This document shows, one piece after another, positions 30,683-40,257 of a stretch of 64,000 nucleotides of DNA. The DNA comes from an uncultured Phycisphaerales bacterium. GTDB taxonomy: Bacteria > Planctomycetota > Phycisphaerae > Phycisphaerales > UBA1924. Below the pieces are notes generated by a model. That model was not told the origin of the DNA. It searched no databases and saw nothing but the letters and a program-made list of their open reading frames with translations. Location: positions 179,266 to 243,265 of the forward strand of contig CAIYWI010000097.1 of NCBI GenBank assembly GCA_903929885.1, read 5' to 3'. The translations under genes and the position numbers were made by a program. Each line of letters begins with the position of its first letter. Position 1 is the first letter of the stretch.

Positions 30683-31396
30683 GTGTCGCTTCACCACGCC
30701 GCTGGAGGGAGTCTCCCGGTCGAGACGCCGACGGACTACCGCCGGTGGGTGCCCAACGCGCTGACGGGTTCTCGCTTGGTGATCGCGGCTGCCTTTTTCA
30801 TCCTGCTCTCGGTCTGGAACTACCCCGCGAACCAACTGGTGGTCTCGGCGCGGCATCCGCTCTGGGCGTACCTGGTCGCGGCGGCCCTCTTCGGGCTCGC
30901 GGCCCTCACCGACGCCATCGACGGCCCCTTGGCCCGGCGGTGGAAGACGGTCAGCCAGTTCGGCCGCGTCATGGACCCTTTCGCCGACAAGGTGCTCGTG
31001 ATGGGCGCCTTCATCATGCTCGCCGGGCCCACCTTCGGGTCGGATCTCCCCGATCGTCCGACGCTGCAAGTCAGCGGCGTGACGTCGTGGATGGTCGTGC
31101 TGATGCTCAGCCGCGAACTGCTGGTGACGTCCATCCGCTCGGTCATGGAGCAATCCGGCACGGACTTCTCGGCGATGGCCTCGGGCAAGGCCAAGATGGT
31201 GGTGCAGGCGGGCGCGATCCCGTTGATCCTCGTGCTGCTGGGCATCACGCCCGTGGGCCCGGGCACGTGGGGGCGACTGTGCATTGACGCCACGGTGTAC
31301 GTCACGCTGGCGGTGACCGTCATCAGCGGCGTGCCGTACGTGACCGCCGCCATCCGGGCCTCGCGCTCGGCCACCGGCTCGGCGGGTGGACACTGA
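30683..31396 (+). CDS. pgsA: CDP-diacylglycerol-glycerol-3-phosphate 3-phosphatidyltransferase
   Basis: A CDP-alcohol phosphotransferase of 237 residues from the GTG (248 from an ATG at 30650). The catalytic signature DG-x2-AR-x8-G-x3-D-x3-D reads as DGPLARR…GRVMDPFADK, with all Asp present. Six membrane helices fit the family. It condenses CDP-diacylglycerol with glycerol-3-phosphate to phosphatidylglycerophosphate. The next gene, 8 nt on, is the matching phosphatase PgpA, which supports the PgsA call over other CDP-alcohol enzymes. Start is uncertain; the GTG is favoured by the TACCAT spacing. Confidence 0.9.
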   Translation: MSLHHAAGGSLPVETPTDYRRWVPNALTGSRLVIAAAFFILLSVWNYPANQLVVSARHPLWAYLVAAALFGLAALTDAIDGPLARRWKTVSQFGRVMDPFADKVLVMGAFIMLAGPTFGSDLPDRPTLQVSGVTSWMVVLMLSRELLVTSIRSVMEQSGTDFSAMASGKAKMVVQAGAIPLILVLLGITPVGPGTWGRLCIDATVYVTLAVTVISGVPYVTAAIRASRSATGSAGGH

Positions 31397-31404
31397 ACTC
31401 TCCG

Positions 31405-31908
31405 ATGCGTTCCCGACCTCCCATGTGGATCACGACCTTCGGCCTGGGCGCCATGAGGCCCGCGCCGGGCACGTGGGGTTCGCTGCCTCCGGTGGTGGCT
31501 GCGGGGCTCCTGTGGGCCGTCGGTCACGGACCCGATCAATCGCGATGGCTCTTCGACGGCGTGCAGGTGGCCTTCCTGCTCGCCTTCTCGATTGCCTGCG
31601 TCGTTCAGGGAGATCGCGCCGAGGCGCACTTTGGCCGCAAGGATCCGAGCAACGTCGTGGCCGACGAAACGGCCGGCCAGTCCCTCTCGCTGATGTTCCT
31701 CCCCGCCGCCGCCTTGGCCGATCCGGTGCGTGCGGCCTCCACGCTGGCGATCGCCTTCCTGGCCTTCCGCCTGCTCGACATCATCAAGCCTTGGCCTGCT
31801 CGCGGCCTGCAGCGAGTGCCGGGCGGCTGGGGCATCCTGATCGACGACTTGATCGCCGGCCTGTACGCGGCGCTGGCGACGCAGTTGATCGTGCGTTGGC
31901 TCTGGTGA
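31405..31908 (+). CDS. pgpA: Phosphatidylglycerophosphatase A
   Basis: A 167-residue membrane phosphatase that removes phosphate from phosphatidylglycerophosphate to give phosphatidylglycerol. All family blocks are present: TFGLGAMRPAPGTWGSLPP at the N-terminus, DPSNVVADETAGQ in the middle and FRLLDIIKPWPARGLQ, GGWGILIDDLIAGLYA at the C-terminus. The adjacency to pgsA gives two consecutive steps in one transcript. Confidence 0.95.
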   Translation: MRSRPPMWITTFGLGAMRPAPGTWGSLPPVVAAGLLWAVGHGPDQSRWLFDGVQVAFLLAFSIACVVQGDRAEAHFGRKDPSNVVADETAGQSLSLMFLPAAALADPVRAASTLAIAFLAFRLLDIIKPWPARGLQRVPGGWGILIDDLIAGLYAALATQLIVRWLW

Positions 31909-31971
31909 TCACGACGGCGCTCGCCCTGCCAACGGCATCGAACACGCCGCGGACGCACGCCTCGCGTCTGG

Positions 31972-32406
31972 TCACTGATGGCTGGAGGAAAGGTCCTCGA
32001 AGGCCTCGTCGAAGTCGAAGACGCCCAGGAAGTCCTCGAAGCGATCCTGCTCGGTCTTGCGGAGCTGCTTGGTCTCGATCATGTCGAAGACGATGCGACC
32101 GAAGTCGTCCGTGCTGCGGATGTTCCACCGCGACAGCACCGTGCGGGCCAATCGGCCGTAGCGATTGATCGCAAAGTCGCGAAGGCCCAGGCACAGCTGC
32201 TGCCCGCTGACATGGCGCGACTCGTCCTCGGGATCGGCGTCGCCCGAGGCCATCTGCTGGGCGGCCAGTTCGCCATGCACCGTCTTGACGGTGTGGCCCA
32301 ACCCGGCGAGCACGAACTCATAGGCCCGTGGAGGGAACCGACCAGGACCAGGTGCGGGCTGGCCGGATTCATCCGCATCCAGGATGTCGTCGAACGAATC
32401 GCTCAC
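31972..32406 (-). CDS. Minf_1886-family protein, function unknown
   Basis: A 144-residue soluble protein matching my recollection of the Minf_1886 family. Family-like blocks are YEFVLAGLGHTVK, HVSGQQLCLGLRDFAINRYGRLARTVLSRWNIRSTDDFGRIVFDMIE, and an acidic C-terminus with FDFDEAFEDL. The start is a GTG chosen because GAGGAG lies 6-11 nt before it. The open frame upstream is Arg-rich and non-family. No function is known to me. It sits downstream of the 3-methyladenine glycosylase on the same strand and ends convergent with pgpA. Confidence 0.82.
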   Translation of the reverse strand: MSDSFDDILDADESGQPAPGPGRFPPRAYEFVLAGLGHTVKTVHGELAAQQMASGDADPEDESRHVSGQQLCLGLRDFAINRYGRLARTVLSRWNIRSTDDFGRIVFDMIETKQLRKTEQDRFEDFLGVFDFDEAFEDLSSSHQ

Positions 32407-32528
32407 GCTGCTCCTCGCGGCATCGCCGCCACCTCGACCACGGACTGAATGATATCCGTCCACTCGCGGGACGATCGCCTCGGCCCGACGCTTCACGCAA
32501 CGCACATCGTCATCCTGGTCGCACGAGA

Positions 32529-33155
32529 TCAATCCCGAGCGACGCTGACATGGGGGTGCCCTCGCACGAACCACCTGAGGCGGCGACGCGTCCAGACGCC
32601 CTTGTCGCCGATGCCCACACGGGCTGCGGTGCTCACGGGCGGCTCGCCGCCCTCGCGATCCTCGATCCACAGGGTTTCACCGGCCGCCAAGTCGATGCCG
32701 TCGAGCGAGCGGTCGATCGCCATCGCCTCGCAGAGTTTTCCCGGACCATTGCAGCACGAACCGGGGGGCTTGCCCCCGCGCCGGGCGCGAATGACCTCGA
32801 CCCCCTCGACGGGTTCCAAGGCGCGGAGAAGGACGGCCTGCGGATCGTCGCGACGCGAGCACACCACGTTCACGCAGTGGTGCATGCCGTACGTGAAGTA
32901 GACGTAGCACGTCCCCGGCTCGCCGTACATCGATTCGTTGCGGGGCGTGCGACGGCCTCCGAAGGCGTGGCTGGCCCGATCCCGCACGCCCACGTAGGCC
33001 TCCGTCTCGACGATGAGGCCCGCCATCCGCGAGCCGTCGGGCAGCGTGCGGACGAGGCGACAGCCCAAGAGCCGTCGCGCGAGCGTCGCGGCGGGCAGGG
33101 CGAAGGTGTCGCGGGAGAGACGCATGACGTCGGTCGTCGCCGCCTCGCGGCTCAC
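32529..33155 (-). CDS. DNA-3-methyladenine glycosylase (AAG/MPG type)
   Basis: A 208-residue AAG-family glycosylase that excises alkylated purines. Diagnostic blocks are IVETEAYVGVRDRASHAFGGRRTPRNESMYGEPGTCYVYFTYGMHHCVNVV, which carries the catalytic Glu and the intercalating Tyr, and NGPGKLCEAMAID. The GTG start overlaps the stop of the upstream ccsA (GTGA), and an ATG ten codons in is an alternative. Translational coupling of a repair gene to a cytochrome c maturation gene is unlikely to reflect shared function. Confidence 0.93.
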   Translation of the reverse strand: MSREAATTDVMRLSRDTFALPAATLARRLLGCRLVRTLPDGSRMAGLIVETEAYVGVRDRASHAFGGRRTPRNESMYGEPGTCYVYFTYGMHHCVNVVCSRRDDPQAVLLRALEPVEGVEVIRARRGGKPPGSCCNGPGKLCEAMAIDRSLDGIDLAAGETLWIEDREGGEPPVSTAARVGIGDKGVWTRRRLRWFVRGHPHVSVARD

Positions 33156-34999
33156 GCGTAGGCGTGCAACCCGGGCAGGAGCAGGTTGACGCCGAAGTAG
33201 GTCCACAGCATCACCACGAAGCCGACGACGCTGAGCCAGGCGGTCGAGATGCCCTTGCTCCCGGGGGCCGCGATGCGCACGTGCACCACGATCAGGTAGA
33301 CGATCCACGTGATGAGCGCCCAGATCTCCTTGGGATCGAAGGCCCACCACCGTCCCCACGAGTGATCGGCCCACCACGCGCCCAGCAGGATGCCCACGCC
33401 GAGCGTCCAGAACGCGAGTTGCAGAATGATCATCTGCGCGGTGTCGAGGTCGGCGAGAAGCTTGGCACGCGAGGCCGAGCCGTCCGAAGCCCCCACCGCC
33501 ACCGCGACCGTCCCGCCGCCGGGAGTGTCGGCGACGCTTTCGGTCCGTCCCTTGAAGTAGTGCGTCCCCAGGTAGAAGAGACTGACGACGAACCCCAGCG
33601 CGATGAGGCCATACGACACGAGCACCGTGGTGACGTGATACTTGAGCAGCGAACTGGTGTTGAGAATGGCGGCCTCGCGCTCGATGTGCACGCCGGGAAT
33701 GCCCGTCTGCGTCGCGGTCAGCAGCACCATGAATCCCACCGCGGCGGCGGCCGCGCCGAACAGCCACTGACGGCGCACGATCATCACGATGGTGCCGACG
33801 GTGGCCGCGAAGAGACTCACGCCCGTCATCGACTCGAACTGGTTCTGGATCGCGAATCGCTCGGCGATCATGCACCGCAGGATGAACCCGGTGGCGTGCA
33901 GGGCCAACGCCGCCGCCAGCACGACCACGCCCGCCTGCGCCAACCATGTCCGACCGACGCCGAAGGCCAGCAGCAGCAGCACCAGCGAGACGAAGTAGGC
34001 CCAGTACCCCCACTCGAAGGCGTTGAGGCGGTTGTAGAAGACCTCGAGCTGACGCGACGTCGTGGGGTAGACCGACGCGTTGATCTTCGGGAGTTCCGAG
34101 GCGAGGGTCGCCACGGCCGCGTTGACGCCCGAGGCGTCGCGGGCCCGCCATGCCGTCCCGAGCGCCAGCGCGGCCACTCTGGCGGGATGGTCGGCCGCGA
34201 GCGAGGACAGGTGAACCCACGACGCCTCCTTGGCGGGAGGCGCCACGACCATGAAGTTGGCCCTGCAATCCATGAACATCCGCAGCGCATCGTCGACGCG
34301 TCCGGCGGCGCGGAGATACGGCTCGGCGTCCGCCATGCCCGAATGCTGCTGCACGATGGCGGACATGGAGCGATCGACCATCAGCGGCGTGACGCGTCCG
34401 ACTTTTTTCCAACGCTCGCGCAGGTCCGCGTTGGCGTCGCCCGGGAACGCCGCCTCGAGAATCGACTCCCGCAACGGGAGATACTCGATGCCCACCAGCG
34501 GCTTCTCGAGGTAGTAGGCGGGATCGATGGTCAGGTCGAGCAGCGTGAAGATCGGGTCGTACTTGAAGTCCTTGACGTCCTCGCCGCCGCCTTCCTTGGG
34601 CGTCTTGAGGAAGTCGACATAGGCGCGGCGACCGGTGATCTTCGAGACGGTCTCCATCGCCAGGGTCTTGAGCACCTTGGCGCGACCGTTGTGGAACACC
34701 GAGAGCCCCAGCAGCGGCTCGAGATCCACCCGCTGCGCGAATGCCGCCTTGTCCGCGGGCGTGCAGACGGCCGAAGGGTCCGTGCCGTGCTGACCGAAGG
34801 GATTGGCCTGCGAGGCGCCCCCGGCGGCGACGTTCTGCGTGGCGGGATGGGCGTTGCCCTCGGGAGCGGTCTGTGCCGCGACGGGGCGCACGACGAGAAT
34901 GGCCACGAGCAGGAGGCACGCGGCGCGGAGGACGGAAGGCAAGGCGCCGGCGGAGAGGGCCCGACGACGCTCGCGAACGATGCGGAACATGCAGATCAT
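33152..34999 (-). CDS. ccsA: Cytochrome c biogenesis protein CcsA/ResC, with large N-terminal exported region
   Basis: A 615-residue heme-handling protein of system II cytochrome c maturation. The C-terminal half has about eight membrane helices and the tryptophan-rich WWD motif (WADHSWGRWWAFDPKEIW), which binds heme, with flanking His residues. The N-terminal 280 residues start with a signal-like helix and form a long non-membrane region unlike compact CcsA, with several PFL-type stretches. The ATG overlaps the resB stop (ATGA), so the two partners are coupled. Confidence 0.92.
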   Translation of the reverse strand: MICMFRIVRERRRALSAGALPSVLRAACLLLVAILVVRPVAAQTAPEGNAHPATQNVAAGGASQANPFGQHGTDPSAVCTPADKAAFAQRVDLEPLLGLSVFHNGRAKVLKTLAMETVSKITGRRAYVDFLKTPKEGGGEDVKDFKYDPIFTLLDLTIDPAYYLEKPLVGIEYLPLRESILEAAFPGDANADLRERWKKVGRVTPLMVDRSMSAIVQQHSGMADAEPYLRAAGRVDDALRMFMDCRANFMVVAPPAKEASWVHLSSLAADHPARVAALALGTAWRARDASGVNAAVATLASELPKINASVYPTTSRQLEVFYNRLNAFEWGYWAYFVSLVLLLLAFGVGRTWLAQAGVVVLAAALALHATGFILRCMIAERFAIQNQFESMTGVSLFAATVGTIVMIVRRQWLFGAAAAAVGFMVLLTATQTGIPGVHIEREAAILNTSSLLKYHVTTVLVSYGLIALGFVVSLFYLGTHYFKGRTESVADTPGGGTVAVAVGASDGSASRAKLLADLDTAQMIILQLAFWTLGVGILLGAWWADHSWGRWWAFDPKEIWALITWIVYLIVVHVRIAAPGSKGISTAWLSVVGFVVMLWTYFGVNLLLPGLHAYA

Positions 35000-37590
35000 G
35001 GCGTTGCTCCCGTGGAGGCGGGCTCGGGTGTCGGGGCGGCGGCGTCGCGGCGCGGCGGGACGAAGGTGCCGGCCTTGATGCGTTCCTGAATCCGCCGTTT
35101 CTCCCGCTGCACCAGCCATGGCTTGAGATAGAAGGCCCACGGGATGCCGATGCCCATGAGCACGCCGCCGAGGGCGATGACGTGGATGCCCGGGTTGTTG
35201 CCCACGCCAAGGATGGTGAAGCTCGCGAATGGCTTCTTGATGAGGCCGGCATCGGCTTGGGCCTGGGTGCGGCCCCAGCCCTGGGCGTCCCATCCGGCCT
35301 GGCTGAACTTGAACTGGTTGGGATCGACCCCGGCGACCAGCCGCCTCGCGACGTTGGTCACGACGCCGGCGTTGTCGTCCCAGATGTAGGGCGCGGTGAG
35401 CGGCGCATTGAGTTGCGTGACGTGCTCGAACGAATCGAAGGAACCGTCCATCGAGGTCACGCGGAGCGTCGACTGGTAGTCTCGCGGCGAGCCGCGGTGG
35501 TCGTAGGAGACCATCTTGAAGTCGGCCAGTTGGATGGCAAAGCGCGGCAGGCGGTGCTGCAGGCGTCCGAACGCCAGCGTGACCTGTCGCCCGCCGACAT
35601 GCAGCGTTCGCTCGGTCTCGGCGCCGACGCCGAAGTACTTGGAGAAGGGAAGCCACACTCGCTCTCGCGCCGCATCGGGGCCGTCGCCCACGCGCACCTC
35701 GACCGCGACCATCGCCTTGTCGTGCGTGCCAAGGGCCTGACGATCCTTTCGGATCTCCTCGGCGGACGCGGGGCTCGGCCGATCGATGGCGCGGCAGTGG
35801 GCCCACCGGTCGCCGACGCTCAGGCTGATCTTGTCGACGACCTGATCGAGACGATCGCCCGCGTCGAGACGCTCGAGCACTCGCACCTCGCCGCCCTTTT
35901 GACGAACGACCGCTCGCGTTCCCTGAGCGGTGTCGTCGAGGTACACGCCCAGTCGGCTGGCGTCGATGAGCGCGATCCGAATCGACGGGTCCGCGCTGCG
36001 TCGCTTGGGTCGACCGTCGTCGCTCACGCCCTCGACCATGTCCTGATTGATGGCGGGGAATCGGTGATACACGTACCGATCGAAGATCTCGCCCTTGGCC
36101 TCGCCGATGCCGGGCGTCTCGACCGTCACCACGGCGACGCTGCTGAGGGCGTCCTTGTAGCCAGGCGTGATGATCGGGAAGGGGGGCTTGGGCGAAAGTT
36201 CCTTGACGGTGAGCCGGTAGCCCGTCGGCGACACGTCGATGACCGAGCCCGCCTCGACCGGGTGCACGCTGCGACGTGACGGAAGGCCGGCGGCCCCCGG
36301 CACCTCGACGACCAGCGCGTGCTGCGTGCCCTCGGGGAGCGGTTCGCACAGGTCCCGCCACCGTTCGTCAGGCATGCCGGCGTCGGGACCGGCGGTGTAC
36401 TCGATGGCGAAGACGCCCTCCTGCTCGCTCACGCGGTCGGTGGGCGATCCGGGCAGCAGCGTGAAGGCCAACACCGGATCGTCCGACACGCGGCCCGCGT
36501 CGTCTGGCAGCGAACTGTGCATGTAGACGATTCGCAGCGGATTGGCCGGTTGACCCGGTGATGGATCGGTCTTGACCCAGTCCTTGTGCACCGTCGCGAA
36601 GGCGCAGTAGCCCACGATGCGAGCATGGAGTTCCGGATACATGTCGGGCGCGCCGTCGGCGACGGGCAGGTCCAGCGGCCGCTGCGGGCCCTCCTGCCAC
36701 GGCGCCTTCCGACGGGCCGTCTCCCACGCCGACAGGCCCGGCACGGCGGAGAGGTTGTAGTCGTTGTACCGGGGCACCCCAACCAGCGGACGCTGCTCCC
36801 ACCCCTTCCCCGCCTCGAGATACAACGCGGTCCGGGTGTTGTCGAAGAAGACGTTCTGCGGCGGCCCCACGAGCGGCGTGCCGGATCCCGGATCGAGTTG
36901 GCCGGCGAACAGCAGGGTGTCGCCCTCTCGCTTGAGCCCGCTGTAGTACACGCTGCCCAACGCGATCACCACGATGCCCGTATGCACCGTCAGCACGCCG
37001 ATGTTCTTGAAGTTGAACTCGATGCGGCGCACCGTCGACACCACCATGTTCGCGACGAAGGCGAGCAGGATGACCCGCAGCGGCCACCACGCGTAGAACT
37101 CGAGTTCGGACATCTCGATGCCCGGCAACCGACGAAGCGTGACGGCGTCGTACCGCTCGACGAACGACTTGAAGAGACGGAAACCCGTGTCTCGCACCGG
37201 GTCGTAGATCAGCGAGGGCCAGACGAGTCGGTGCCACGCCCACGTCGCCAGCACGCCCAGCGCGAGCGTCAGCAGGAACACCCCCGCGAACATCGCCGCG
37301 TTCGAACGCCATCGCCCGCCCGTGCGTCGATGAATCGCGAACAGGGGCAGCCCCGCGACCGGCGCCACGACCGCCAGCAAGGTCAGGCCGATCACCGCGT
37401 AGGTCGGGGCGAGGGCCAGCAACCCGATGGGAACGCTCGCCAAGGTCCCGTACACGGCAAGCAGCGTCAGCAGGATGACCGCCAGCGTGATCGAACTGAA
37501 CGCGCGAAGCACCGCCTTGATCGGCCACAGCAAGGGACCACGAAAGAGCTCGTCGTCCGTCGCCCGTACTCGCTGCCACTTTGCGCTCAT
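34996..37590 (-). CDS. resB: ResB-like cytochrome c biogenesis protein, enlarged
   Basis: An 864-residue ResB/Ccs1-type protein. Four helices are visible in the first 230 residues, followed by the NFKNIGVLTVHTGIVVIALGSVYYSG segment typical of ResB, then a very large soluble region (about 250-790), and a last helix near 815-835 before a charged tail. ResB works with CcsA to pass heme to apocytochromes. The soluble region is about twice the usual size. I placed the start at ATG 37590 (MSAKWQRV); the longer frame adds basic, Pro-rich sequence. Confidence 0.88.
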   Translation of the reverse strand: MSAKWQRVRATDDELFRGPLLWPIKAVLRAFSSITLAVILLTLLAVYGTLASVPIGLLALAPTYAVIGLTLLAVVAPVAGLPLFAIHRRTGGRWRSNAAMFAGVFLLTLALGVLATWAWHRLVWPSLIYDPVRDTGFRLFKSFVERYDAVTLRRLPGIEMSELEFYAWWPLRVILLAFVANMVVSTVRRIEFNFKNIGVLTVHTGIVVIALGSVYYSGLKREGDTLLFAGQLDPGSGTPLVGPPQNVFFDNTRTALYLEAGKGWEQRPLVGVPRYNDYNLSAVPGLSAWETARRKAPWQEGPQRPLDLPVADGAPDMYPELHARIVGYCAFATVHKDWVKTDPSPGQPANPLRIVYMHSSLPDDAGRVSDDPVLAFTLLPGSPTDRVSEQEGVFAIEYTAGPDAGMPDERWRDLCEPLPEGTQHALVVEVPGAAGLPSRRSVHPVEAGSVIDVSPTGYRLTVKELSPKPPFPIITPGYKDALSSVAVVTVETPGIGEAKGEIFDRYVYHRFPAINQDMVEGVSDDGRPKRRSADPSIRIALIDASRLGVYLDDTAQGTRAVVRQKGGEVRVLERLDAGDRLDQVVDKISLSVGDRWAHCRAIDRPSPASAEEIRKDRQALGTHDKAMVAVEVRVGDGPDAARERVWLPFSKYFGVGAETERTLHVGGRQVTLAFGRLQHRLPRFAIQLADFKMVSYDHRGSPRDYQSTLRVTSMDGSFDSFEHVTQLNAPLTAPYIWDDNAGVVTNVARRLVAGVDPNQFKFSQAGWDAQGWGRTQAQADAGLIKKPFASFTILGVGNNPGIHVIALGGVLMGIGIPWAFYLKPWLVQREKRRIQERIKAGTFVPPRRDAAAPTPEPASTGATP

Positions 37591-37698
37591 GCGTCCATGC
37601 CTTCCCTGCGGCTCCCCATCCTTCGTCCGAACGCTACGCCGCGGCGGGCTCGTTGTTCGAGGCCACGGCCCCTTTCGCCCACCCAAGACCGCCGATCG

Positions 37699-39090
37699 TC
37701 ACTTGCCGATGAGGAGAAGCTCGGGCTTGCTGCTTGCTAACAGAATCCGATCGACCGCCAACTCCAGGCGGGTGGCGCCGGGCCGCTGGGCATTCACGGC
37801 CACCACCCCGGCGATCTCCGCGTTGCGCTTGAACGTGAAATGGATGGGATCAAGCCCCAGCACCATCGCCGCGTCGAGCGTGACCATGCCGAGCAGGGTC
37901 ATCGCCCGGAGGGCGTCGCGGCGGTACAGCAATCGCATCTCGTCGAGGATCGACAACCCCGGCGATCGGGACGGGTCGTCCTGCCCTTCAACCCCCTCCC
38001 GCCAGAGATTGATGATCGAGTCGGTCCCCAAGCCCAGCCGCACCCCGCAGAAGAGCAACTCCCGGTACCGATGCTCGCCGAACTCCTCGTCGGTTCGGAA
38101 GTACGCGCTGGCCCGGGGGCAGAAGACCACGGGCGTTCGCGTGTCGAGCAGAATGCCGATGTCTCGATCCGAGAGGCCGTTGCAGTGCACGGCGATGAAG
38201 TCGCCGTAGCCCAGGACATCGCGGAGGTGCTCGACGGGGCTATGACCCTTGCCGATGGACCGCAGCACCTGATCGTCCCAGATGCCGATGCGTTCGAGCA
38301 GTTGACGCGACGGGCCGCCCCCTGCGGCGATGAAGTCTCGCTCCGCCGCCGTCTCCGCGAGATGGGTCATCAGTGGGAGGTGATGTCGGTTGGCGATCTC
38401 CGCCGCCCGCATGAACGCCGCGTGCGAGACCGTCGTCGGGGCATGGGGCGAGATGCCCAGTCCGAACCGCCGCCGCCGGATTCGGCGCACGCCTTCCTCG
38501 ATGGTCTCCTCCAGCCGCGCGAGCCCTTCCTGCTCGCGTCGGCCGATGGCGAAGAACTCGATGAAACTCGTGCCCCACAGGGGCGATCGCAGGAGTTCCT
38601 CGAAAGGCGCCAGCCGCGGCCAGCCCCCCGCGGACCCTGCCACGTCCCCCACGGCGACCACGCCGGCCGCCAGGCACGAGTCGATGCCCAGCCGCACCGA
38701 TTCGGCAATCTGCTCGTCGACCGTGCGTCGTCGGGTCCGGACCAGGTCGATGAACCCTTCGAAACCCCGCTCGAGGTCGAATGGCTGCGGTCCGACGTGG
38801 GTGAGGTCAAGATGGCAATGGGCGTTGACCATCCCGGGAATGAGCACGTCCTCCGGGCGACTGACCACCCTCGCCTTGGACGAGGCCGGGTGCCGCTCGA
38901 CGAGTTCCTTGGGCCCGGCCGCCAGCACCTTCGTCCTCGCGTGGATCGGATGGCGGTTGGCGACCTCGAGCACCTCGACATCGTGCAGTTCCAGCAGGAG
39001 CGAACCGGGCGACGCCGAGACGGCCAAGGCGTCCTCGATGGCGAGGGCGTCGATGCGGAGGTATTCGGGCGGCGAAGGGGTGTCGGGCAC
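37699..39090 (-). CDS. Metal-dependent amidohydrolase (nucleoside/aminofutalosine deaminase-like)
   Basis: A 463-residue amidohydrolase with the metal ligands in order: NAHCHLDLTH near residue 90, SPHAPTT near 215, MTHLAET near 240, VHCNGL near 300 and GLGTDS near 350. This is the TrzN/SsnA/MqnX branch, which deaminates purine-like or aminofutalosine substrates. A menaquinone-path aminofutalosine deaminase is possible but no mqn genes are near, so the substrate is open. The gene is divergent from the OmpA-like gene, and TACCAT lies about 60 nt upstream on the minus strand. Confidence 0.82.
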   Translation of the reverse strand: MPDTPSPPEYLRIDALAIEDALAVSASPGSLLLELHDVEVLEVANRHPIHARTKVLAAGPKELVERHPASSKARVVSRPEDVLIPGMVNAHCHLDLTHVGPQPFDLERGFEGFIDLVRTRRRTVDEQIAESVRLGIDSCLAAGVVAVGDVAGSAGGWPRLAPFEELLRSPLWGTSFIEFFAIGRREQEGLARLEETIEEGVRRIRRRRFGLGISPHAPTTVSHAAFMRAAEIANRHHLPLMTHLAETAAERDFIAAGGGPSRQLLERIGIWDDQVLRSIGKGHSPVEHLRDVLGYGDFIAVHCNGLSDRDIGILLDTRTPVVFCPRASAYFRTDEEFGEHRYRELLFCGVRLGLGTDSIINLWREGVEGQDDPSRSPGLSILDEMRLLYRRDALRAMTLLGMVTLDAAMVLGLDPIHFTFKRNAEIAGVVAVNAQRPGATRLELAVDRILLASSKPELLLIGK

Positions 39091-39224
39091 GGTGGGCGAG
39101 GTCGCGTTCGTCGATCGGGGACGGGAAGGCCGCGGGTCGGGCGGCGGGCGGAATGGTAGAGGCCGATGGTCGAAAATCTGCGGGAATCATGCCGCAAACG
39201 TGAAAATCCCGAACCCGGGAGGTC

Positions 39225-39230
39225 TACCAT
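39225..39230 (+). promoter_or_regulatory. Candidate -10 for the OmpA-like gene
   Basis: TACCAT lies about 108 nt upstream of the ATG. Unlike the leaderless set, this gene has a real ribosome-binding site, so the hexamer would give a conventional leader. Confidence 0.3.
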
Positions 39231-39337
39231 CGCCCACCGGTTCGCGGACAAGGCCGCACGCGGGCGCAAGGTCGCGCCCGCGGCGAGTCACGGGGCTCGC
39301 GAACGAAGGGCACACGAGCCGAAGGAGTGAATCGTCG

Positions 39338-40216
39338 ATGAAGACCACCATGCGAACCACCGCGATCAAGATGCTGGCCCTGACGCTGGCGGCCGGCACC
39401 CTCACGGGCTGCGTGGGCCAGGGCGAGTACGACAACCTGTACACCACCAACCGCAGTCTCAAGGCCCGCAACGCCGAGCTCGAGCGTGAACGCGACGAGG
39501 CCCGCACCGCGCTCGAGGCGCTCAAGAAGAACCTCGGCGCCGGCGAGGGCGCGCTCGCCGCGCTGCAGAAGGAGAACGCCGACCTCCGTCGCCTGCTCGA
39601 CGAGGCCAATGCCAGCATGAAGGACCTCGAGTCCCGGATGGCCGGCCTCGACTTCGGCAAGCTCGACTCCGACACCGACGCGATGCTCAAGGAGTTCGCC
39701 CGCACCTATCCCGAGCTCGTCAAGTACGACTCCGAGCGCGGCATGCTCCGTTTCGCCAGCGATCTGACCTTCGACTCGGGCTCGATCGTGGTCAAGGATG
39801 AGGCCAAGCGGGCCCTCGCCGCGCTCGCTGAAGTGCTCCAGAGCTCCTCGGCCACGCAGTACGAGGTGGTCATCGAGGGTCACACCGACAGCCAACGCAT
39901 CAGCGCCAACACCGCCCGCAACCACCCGACCAACCGTCACCTCTCGGCCCACCGCGCCATCGCGGTGATCAACGTGCTGGGCGACAACGGCGTCACCTAC
40001 GGCCGCATGCTTGCCGCGGGCTGGGGCGAGTACCGCCCGCTGGTTCCCAACGCCAGCAACGGCAACACCCCGGCCAACCGTCGCGTCGAGATCTTCCTCG
40101 CCAAGGCCCGCGGCACGGGCACGGCCCAGAACGCCCCCGCTCCTGCGGCCCAGCCCGCCCCGGTCGCTCCCGATCGCCGCGAGCCCCCGAAGAAGCCGAT
40201 GGATCTCACCAAGTGA
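39338..40216 (+). CDS. OmpA-family peptidoglycan-associated lipoprotein
   Basis: A 292-residue lipoprotein. The signal ends in a LTGC lipobox (Cys at about 26). Residues 35-110 form a heptad-type coiled coil rich in Glu, Lys, Leu and Ala. The OmpA_C peptidoglycan-binding domain covers about 140-265, with FDSGSIVVKDEAKRAL, VVIEGHTDSQR and a NRRVEIFL end. The tail is Ala/Pro-rich. It should tie the outer membrane to peptidoglycan. GAAGGAGTGA, 8-17 nt before the ATG, is a strong ribosome-binding site, and a clear terminator follows. Confidence 0.93.
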   Translation: MKTTMRTTAIKMLALTLAAGTLTGCVGQGEYDNLYTTNRSLKARNAELERERDEARTALEALKKNLGAGEGALAALQKENADLRRLLDEANASMKDLESRMAGLDFGKLDSDTDAMLKEFARTYPELVKYDSERGMLRFASDLTFDSGSIVVKDEAKRALAALAEVLQSSSATQYEVVIEGHTDSQRISANTARNHPTNRHLSAHRAIAVINVLGDNGVTYGRMLAAGWGEYRPLVPNASNGNTPANRRVEIFLAKARGTGTAQNAPAPAAQPAPVAPDRREPPKKPMDLTK

Positions 40217-40257
40217 GTTCGGTCGACTGATCGTCGATCCCCTCGTCGTGTAACAAA

